DNA of 12,310 bases from Cymbomonas tetramitiformis. Lineage: Eukaryota; Chlorophyta; Pyramimonadophyceae; Pyramimonadales; Pyramimonadaceae. The position numbers and the translations under genes are program-made. How positions within the stretch are numbered: the first letter of the stretch is position 1; each line of letters starts with the position of its first letter. Below the pieces are notes generated by a model. The model searched no databases, was not told the origin of the DNA, and worked only from the letters and a program-made list of their open reading frames with translations. Below are positions 9,301-12,310 of this stretch, piece by piece. The stretch is from the NCBI GenBank assembly GCA_001247695.2, contig LGRX02030379.1:1-12310 (forward strand). Direction: 5' to 3'.

Positions 9301-10266
9301 GCGTGCTGCAGCACTATTGCAGCGAGCCACGTGAGGAATGGTGGGAGGGAAATCATGCCCCGCGAGAGTCCCTTACCTTGCCTCTTGCATGCCACGAATC
9401 CTTTCGACAATCCGTTGCAAGCAATTAGGCACCGGTGGAACAAGTCGAAACGATTTCCCCTTAAAGGTTACCGTTGCCGGTTCTAGCTCCAAGGTGTCGG
9501 AAGGTGGTAACCAAGTCGGCCACGCGGTATTGTCTGGAGATAAATCGTGCGCCAATCTGGAGAAATCGTGCGGGAGCAGTCGCGTTGGCAGCCACTTATG
9601 ATGCCATACCGTGTCCACTTCCACATAGTGCGCATCGACTTTCCTGTAATGTGTTCCAGGATCCCTACAATATAATCTCAATATGTATGCAACATATGGT
9701 AACCATGTTGCATACATGTAGCAAAGAGTCCTGTGAAGCAAGAAAGACACAACCTCAACGTCGAGAAGAAAGAGAAAGGGTGCTACCTCGCGGACAACTC
9801 CAGTTCCCTCGTAGATATTGGAAGATGTGGAGGCGCAATCCACGCCAAAATAAAGGCGTTCCTTCTTCGTAATCGTTTCATACTCCGGGTCGCGGAAGCC
9901 TTCCGCGGTACTCCAACCTTCCGGGAATATGAGCTTGATATTGGGAGGGGGTTTGAGGGATGTACCCTCCTGAGCATTGGAAGGTTTGATCGGCTCTCGA
10001 TCGGCTAAGCACCCGCCTTGCGCGGGATTTTTCATCGCGCGCTTGGCTAACGAAGATTGTTGTACGGGGGGGGCCGCCTTCCCTTGGACGAGGGCGGCGG
10101 CTCTAGCCGAAGGCAAGCCGGTTCGATGTCGCTCCGCATCACTTGGTGATGATGATTGAGGGGATCGTTCATGGCGAGGTCGCTTTTCACCATGAACAAT
10201 TTGATCTCCTCGGACCATACTGCATTGAAGTCCCCTTTACCACGCCCATCACCCTTCGAAAATGTA
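5860..10266 (-). CDS. CACTA-transposon-derived multi-exon gene: zinc-finger, acidic linker, DUF4218-like tail, DUF4216, PHD finger
   Basis: About ten exons on the minus strand: 10266-9787, 9664-9377, 9238-9128, 8989-8879, 8740-8600, 8475-7991, 7861-7553, 7446-6912, 6792-6493 and 6358-5860 (TAG stop). The product would be roughly 1,080 residues; the 5' end is not found because the first listed exon begins at an acceptor. Domains in order: disordered basic N-terminus, unknown folded region, repeated acidic-proline segments, CxCxxC...HxxxxH finger, acidic linker, DUF4218-like end, DUF4216 and PHD. DUF4218/DUF4216 and the zinc-finger associate with TNP2-type CACTA (En/Spm) transposases in plants; the PHD reads methylated or unmodified histone H3 tails. 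The Tnp2 catalytic domain normally lying between finger and DUF4218 is absent. Frame breaks in exons 1, 6 and 8 mean it is decaying, mis-sequenced, or has extra tiny introns. A domesticated chromatin protein and a dead transposon gene are both possible. Confidence 0.65.
6359..6492 (-). repeat. Intron with hairpin (family member)
   Basis: 134-nt intron, AG|gtacga...gcgcag. Inside, CAACATAT (6397-6404) pairs with ATATGTTG (6410-6417) across CCTCA, and flanking TACGT/ACGTA words extend the stem. Confidence 0.7.
6493..6792 (-). CDS. Exon with DUF4218/DUF4216 junction
   Basis: Exactly 300 nt, phase 2 in and out (CATCACAG acceptor, GACAG|gtacga donor). Includes YTAYEKSLMMGPEPMCSKYN and VNIGGVFYRTRDGDKGKVTT. 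This corresponds to the segment before DUF4216 in CACTA proteins (a GP....Y...NG..F.T......K.TQ pattern). The end is acidic (NDADADDEWED). Confidence 0.65.
6912..7446 (-). CDS. Exon with long acidic linker and DUF4218-like C-terminal part
   Basis: The first ~100 residues are Asp/Glu-rich (GGEDLGFDEEDDGDAVHS), followed by a change of frame between about 7160 and 7060. The second frame has VVTTFGDKGKPLELTSLEID and WMRASIPAYRKLFQQH, resembling the end of the DUF4218 region that precedes DUF4216 in TNP2-type proteins. The exon is one base too long to keep phase, consistent with a single-base indel or an intron of about 34 nt. Donor CGGAG|gtgcaa. Confidence 0.55.
7553..7861 (-). CDS. Exon with CxCxxC...HxxxxH zinc-finger-like domain
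   Basis: 309 nt, phase 2 in and out (AGCAG acceptor, TTAAG|gtactc donor). After an acidic start (VEEPAEAKDTEMGEVKD) comes GRFLCDCAMCYG and, about 20 residues later, TRHRKLHGQ. This C-x-C-x2-C plus H-x4-H arrangement resembles the N-terminal transposase-associated zinc finger of plant CACTA proteins. The match is from memory of the pattern, not a search. Confidence 0.55.
7991..8475 (-). CDS. Exon(s) with fourth copy of the acceptor half, then an unknown folded domain
   Basis: It starts with the same acceptor and DAGEAPPEAHEA. From about 8353 a different frame gives a well-formed stretch: NAEEAYDFFEAHQAILTPIR, VVYLVHDGNFKATTYGSLL and VREVRCLGRHWRSVSTIND, ending ATGAG|gtatgt. The frame change can be explained by a 56-nt intron (8409-8354, CAG|gtact...cgtag) that keeps phase 2, or by a one-base indel. 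No family recognised. Confidence 0.55.
8600..8740 (-). CDS. Exon sharing the duplicated 5' half, with a unique serine-rich end
   Basis: The acceptor and first ~35 nt match the duplicated exon (DAGEAPPEAYEA), then the exon turns into a unique His/Ser-rich segment, SSMSTSSSSISKSFS, ending CCAG|gtgatac. It is 141 nt, phase 2 in and out. Confidence 0.6.
8879..8989 (-). CDS. Duplicated 111-nt exon, copy 2
   Basis: Offset exactly 249 bp from copy 1, with nearly identical exon and intron sequence. Same phase and splice sites. The extremely low divergence implies a recent duplication. Confidence 0.7.
9128..9238 (-). CDS. Duplicated 111-nt exon, copy 1
   Basis: Exactly 111 nt with AG acceptor (GTGCAG) and gtaagg donor, phase 2 on both sides, so each copy inserts 37 residues without changing frame: DAGEAPPEAYEAQ, then a Pro/Ala-rich tail, NAEAPTSPPLAGG. 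Only this frame is open; the other two contain stops. Acidic/proline linker, probably disordered. Confidence 0.7.
9377..9664 (-). CDS. Exon 2: unknown conserved-looking domain
   Basis: Acceptor TTGTAG, donor GCAAG|gtaagg, phase 2 in and out, 288 nt. Includes YRKVDAHYVEVDTVWHHKWL and TVTFKGKSFRLVPPVPNCL, aromatic- and charge-rich segments typical of a folded domain. Its donor side, CAAG|gtaagggactctcg, is the same sequence that ends each copy of the duplicated exon downstream. Confidence 0.6.
9665..9786 (-). repeat. Intron with long hairpin (family member)
   Basis: 122-nt intron, AG|gtagca...ttgtag. ATGTATGCAACAT at 9683-9695 pairs with ATGTTGCATACAT at 9705-9717; the pairing continues into ATGGT/ACCAT at the centre, leaving almost no loop. 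Confidence 0.7.
9787..10266 (-). CDS. Exon 1 of the recognisable part: basic disordered N-terminus plus unknown domain
   Basis: It follows an acceptor ending TTGCAG and starts with the one base completing AG+T. Early residues include FNAVWSEEIKLFMVKSDLA; after a low-complexity Pro/Ser/Arg stretch come KLIFPEGWSTAEGFRDPEYE and KKERLYFGVDCASTSSNIYE. The two halves are in different frames, and the switch coincides with a run of eight G (C in gene sense) at 10066-10073. The exon length puts both ends in phase 2, so a second, compensating shift is needed before the donor CGAG|gtagc at 9787. No family recognised. Confidence 0.5.
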
Positions 10267-10536
10267 CTGCAATTATGCTGTAATATATTGGACATATACC
10301 GCGGACATATTGACGATATGCTGAAGGAACTTTCAAGTAAAGCAATAACCCAAAAGTAGGTTTTCGGACCCCCCCACAAAAAACGCACACAAGCTATGTC
10401 GCAAAATATAGCTCCTGAGTCCATATAACAAGTCTCACCAGAATTGAAGAACATGTTTTTTCAACTTTTTTAGGGCTCACTTCAACACTTCCGCAGCATA
10501 CTGAACGGGGGGGCTAAAGGCAGGGCTCAAGGTCTT
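10267..10536. other. Upstream flank/intron of the PHD gene, no clear exon
   Basis: The 5' part (10267-10330) holds AATATATTGGACATATACCG and similar words as in the gene's introns, so it is probably the preceding intron. A candidate donor CTG|gtgaga lies near 10440 on minus, but its phase does not fit the 10266 acceptor. No start codon can be assigned. Confidence 0.35.
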
Positions 10537-10616
10537 GAGCCCTCACGTATTGAAGTGAGCCCTCACGTATTGAAGTGAGCCCTCACGTATTGAAGTGAGC
10601 CCTCACGTATTGAAGT
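10537..10616. repeat. 20-bp tandem repeat, 4 perfect copies
   Basis: GAGCCCTCACGTATTGAAGT repeats at 10537, 10557, 10577 and 10597 with no spacer. The array is bracketed by related inverted words (GGCAGGGCTCAAGG at 10519-10532; CCTGCCTTGAGC at 10621-10632). Confidence 0.95.
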
Positions 10617-10702
10617 GATCCCTGCCTTGAGCTCTGCAGGCGGTTGCACGCGGTTGCACGCATATTGACCTTTACAAAAATTTAAAAAACTTTTTAGAGG
10701 AG

Positions 10703-10954
10703 AATCTGTTCAATACTACTTCAATACGGGAGGGCTCACTGCAATACGTTACCGCTTGCAGGCGTATTGAAATGGCGTATTGGAGATGTATTGAAAACTG
10801 CTGATGTCAGCTTTGCCAGTGCCACGTCAGACGGATCTTCGCAAAACTGACTTGGCACTTTTTCGACCCATCTCCAATACGCCATTTCAATACGCCTGCA
10901 AGCGGTAACGTATTGCAGTGAGCCCTCACGTATTGCAGTAGTATTGAACAGATT
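10703..10954. repeat. Foldback: 86-bp inverted repeat, 2 mismatches, 80-bp spacer
   Basis: The arm at 10703-10788 is the reverse complement of 10869-10954 except at two positions. The arms contain GGGCTCACTGCAATACG and GGCGTATTGAAATGGCG, and the right arm carries GAGCCCTCACGTATTGCAGT, a one-base variant of the neighbouring 20-bp array. The spacer (10789-10868) has no long repeat. A transcript would form a long near-perfect stem-loop. A MITE or a small-RNA precursor are both possible. Confidence 0.95.
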
Positions 10955-11100
10955 GAACGATTTTCGGGGAAACAATTTTGGAATTTTAATTTTTAGGAGA
11001 ATCTGCACCCCTCGTTCGTGAATCGAACGGCCGAATTCGTAACTCAAGAAGTACCCCCAAAATACTCAAGAAGTCCCCCCGAAATGGTCCAAAATATGTC

Positions 11101-11185
11101 TGGAAAAACCCTTCACTGGAACTCGAACCCATCACCTCAAGGGTGTGAGAGAGACGCTCGACCACTACACCATTACAATGGATTG
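11101..11185 (-). other. tRNA-like element with box A and box B (SINE-type)
   Basis: On the minus strand TGGTGTAGTGG (box A-like) is followed about 30 nt later by GGGTTCGAGTTCC (box B-like). A complete cloverleaf does not form: the anticodon stem candidate has a 6-nt loop and the acceptor arms do not pair. It is best read as a tRNA-derived SINE head or a decayed tRNA. Confidence 0.45.
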
Positions 11186-11248
11186 GTATCCTTAAGCGTA
11201 GTCTTTTTTTGGATTTGTTATCGATGCAATGTCACTGAGAGTCTGAGA

Positions 11249-11293
11249 CATCGCATCGCATCGCATCGTCATCATCGTCGTCATCGTCGATCG
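11249..11293. repeat. GCATC/ATCGTC simple repeat
   Basis: CATCGCATCGCATCGCATCG is followed by ATCATCGTCGTCATCGTCG; a loosely complementary GACGATGACGA stretch follows at 11303-11313. I see no gene in the rest of 11186-11585. Confidence 0.7.
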
Positions 11294-11585
11294 TGCTCGC
11301 ATGACGATGACGAGTCGATCCGATGTGACTTCTGAACGGCAGGGAAAGTTTTTGAGCACTTCGAATTTTCTGAACGGTCAAGTTCAAACTCACGTTATTG
11401 CACTCTTCACAGTTCGCCGTCAGCAGTGTTGCAGCAGCCTCACCAGTGAGTTGCGTGCTGTGATATTTTTAATTCTCACAGGTTGCAATATGGCACTGGT
11501 TTGCAGTGCATGTTTTGGATATGCGTGTGTATTATTTTGTGTGTGCTTCGCGCGCTCATACTTGGCATGCGTGAAACTTTGACTA

Positions 11586-11653
11586 GGAGTGAACGGGAAA
11601 TTCCCGCGAGTCCTTTGCACTCGAAATAGTTGGTTCAAATCCAACTCACTCCA
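11586..11653 (+). tRNA. tRNA-like perfect cloverleaf, anticodon position TTT, minimal D arm
   Basis: Acceptor GGAGTGA (11586-11592) pairs 7/7 with TCACTCC (11646-11652), discriminator A. The D arm is GGG-AAATT-CCC. The anticodon stem CGAGT/ACTCG pairs 5/5 with loop CCTTTGC, giving TTT (11614-11616). The variable loop is AAATA and the T arm GTTGG-TTCAAAT-CCAAC pairs 5/5. Oddities: a 5-nt D loop lacking G18-G19, C instead of U at position 33, A rather than U at position 8, and no box A. Box B (GGTTCAAATCC) is good. A functional cytosolic tRNA-Lys is unlikely; a SINE head, an organelle-type tRNA or a tRNA-like structure fit better. Confidence 0.4.
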
Positions 11654-11746
11654 CATCCCCCCTTTACTTTCCTTTGCTTCTTTCGTTGACGACTGCTAAT
11701 TTCTTTCTTCTTTACTAAACGTTAGTTGGTTGGTTTCGTTTTTCAG

Positions 11747-12186
11747 ATCCGCTGAAAACGTTCGCGTGGCGAAGTCATATTAGGTTTTCATCTCGCGTTC
11801 ATATTCGCATTTATTTGAGGTTGCTCGGTTGTTAATTATGTTTTCAATAAAGGTTTATTTTGTGCTTTTCCGCTTTTTACTAAGTGTTGGCTCTTTACTT
11901 TCCTTTTCAGATTGGCTGTTTTCGAGGAGGGCGAAATGGAGGAAATCGACCGCCTCGAGTACAACGTCAACTTCAAGCATCCCTTCAAACATTCTAGGTC
12001 GATAAGTCCTTTATGTTTTCAATAGAATATTCTTTTGTGCGTTTCCGCTTTTTTACTAAGTGTTGGCTCTTTACTTTCCATTTTAGATCGGTTGTTTTGG
12101 AGCGAAGCGAGATGGAGAAAATCGACCGCCTCGAGTACAACGTCAACTTCAAGCATCCCGTCAAGCGTTCTAGATGGATACATTGA
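11747..12186 (+). CDS. Duplicated small exon of an unrecognised gene, with terminal stop
   Basis: Two near-copies of a small exon occur about 175 bp apart. Copy 1, 11911-11997, follows TTTCAG and ends TCTAG|gtcgat, 87 nt, phase 2 in and out. Copy 2 begins at 12087 after TTTTAG with the same phase and runs to TGA at 12184-12186 because its donor GT is lost. Both encode E(M)E(E/K)IDRLEYNVNFKHP. Splicing copy 1 to copy 2 keeps frame (AG+A). Each copy is preceded by a TTACTAAGTGTTGGCTC branch-point-like word and a pyrimidine tract. A third acceptor of the same kind precedes 11747 (TTACTAAACG...TTTTTCAG), but the sequence after it soon meets a stop. The family is not recognised; upstream exons are outside or unreadable. 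Confidence 0.45.
11836..12174 (+). repeat. Tandem duplication of intron 3' end plus exon, about 160 bp per copy
   Basis: TTATGTTTTCAATA at 11836 and 12011 begins the two units; similarity runs through the branch point, pyrimidine tract and exon to CTAG. Spacing is 175-176 bp. This is the same kind of event as at 8600-9376 but with unrelated sequence. Confidence 0.85.
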
Positions 12187-12201
12187 TTTTAGGTTGGCAT
12201 C

Positions 12202-12283
12202 TTGTAAATAGAAAGTGCACGAGTAGAACATCATTTTGCGTATTGTAAATAGAAAGTGCACGAGTAGAACATTATTTTGTGTA
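12202..12283. repeat. 41-bp tandem duplication
   Basis: TTGTAAATAGAAAGTGCACG and the bases after it occur at 12202 and again at 12243 with two C/T differences. Confidence 0.95.
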
Positions 12284-12310
12284 TTCGTTGGTATGATAAA
12301 ATTTGATAGT

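Larger units (their letters stand above)
8600..9376 (-). repeat. 249-bp tandem exon+intron duplication
   Basis: The unit is a 111-nt exon plus a 138-nt intron. Boundaries recur at 9239, 8990 and 8741 (intron ends) and 9376, 9127 and 8878 (intron starts), each 249 bp apart. Four acceptor halves (9238, 8989, 8740, 8475) and three donor halves (9377, 9128, 8879) are present, so the unit spread as overlapping intron/exon segments. Confidence 0.9.

Noticed and set aside
8640..9428. Long plus-strand repetitive open frame across the 249-bp repeat
   Set aside because: It is antisense to the duplicated exons; 249 is a multiple of 3, so any open frame in one unit stays open in all.
9783..9977. Minus-strand frame ending in phase 2 at the exon 1 donor
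   Set aside because: It fits the intron phase, but its arginine-rich composition is much less protein-like than the overlapping frame; kept only as a note on the phase problem.
10537..10616. CRISPR-like direct repeats
   Set aside because: The 20-bp units are head to tail with no spacers, in a eukaryotic context.
12019..12261. 80-codon minus-strand open frame
   Set aside because: Antisense to the duplicated exon and the 41-bp duplication; no independent support.

Overview
The window looks like nuclear DNA from a green-lineage eukaryote. I would guess a streptophyte alga such as a charophyte, because the CACTA-type DUF4216 domain is mostly known from plants; this is inference. Genes are split by short GT-AG introns, coding is sparse, and repeats and transposon remnants fill most of the space. 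Nothing suggests prokaryotic or phage DNA.

Layout. 1-396 is a 43-bp minisatellite. 397-1104 has no supported gene. 1105-1936 (minus) holds three terminal exons of an unrecognised helical protein with ordinary introns. 2280-2460 is C-rich and 2517-2740 is dense in ATCGAT words. 2879-3043 (plus) is the C-terminal remnant of a hAT transposase; 39 bp from its end recur at 4914-4952. 3614-4690 (minus) is a decayed coding region of unknown family with membrane segments. 5065-5830 is a field of palindromes with a 101-bp tandem repeat.

5860-10266 (minus) is the main gene: about ten exons encoding a CACTA-transposon-derived protein. It has a CxCxxC zinc-finger-like domain, an acidic linker, the end of a DUF4218-like region, DUF4216 and a C-terminal PHD finger. 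I see no DDE transposase domain. Nearly all its introns are 106-138 nt, follow an exonic AG, sit in phase 2 and carry palindromic CAATATGTTG/GTTGAACAC-type words that also occur in the flanks. A 249-bp exon+intron unit is tandemly duplicated at 8600-9376. At least three exons contain reading-frame breaks, one at a G8/C8 run, so the copy is either decaying or has sequence errors.

10537-10954 holds a 20-bp tandem array and a near-perfect 86-bp foldback. 11100-11653 has two tRNA-like elements on opposite strands. 11700-12186 (plus) holds a duplicated small exon, each copy preceded by a TACTAA branch-point motif and pyrimidine tract. The window ends in a 41-bp tandem duplication.

The most interesting signal is the uniform set of hairpin-bearing phase-2 introns, which resembles introner elements (introns spread by transposition), together with exon multiplication by the same cassette.
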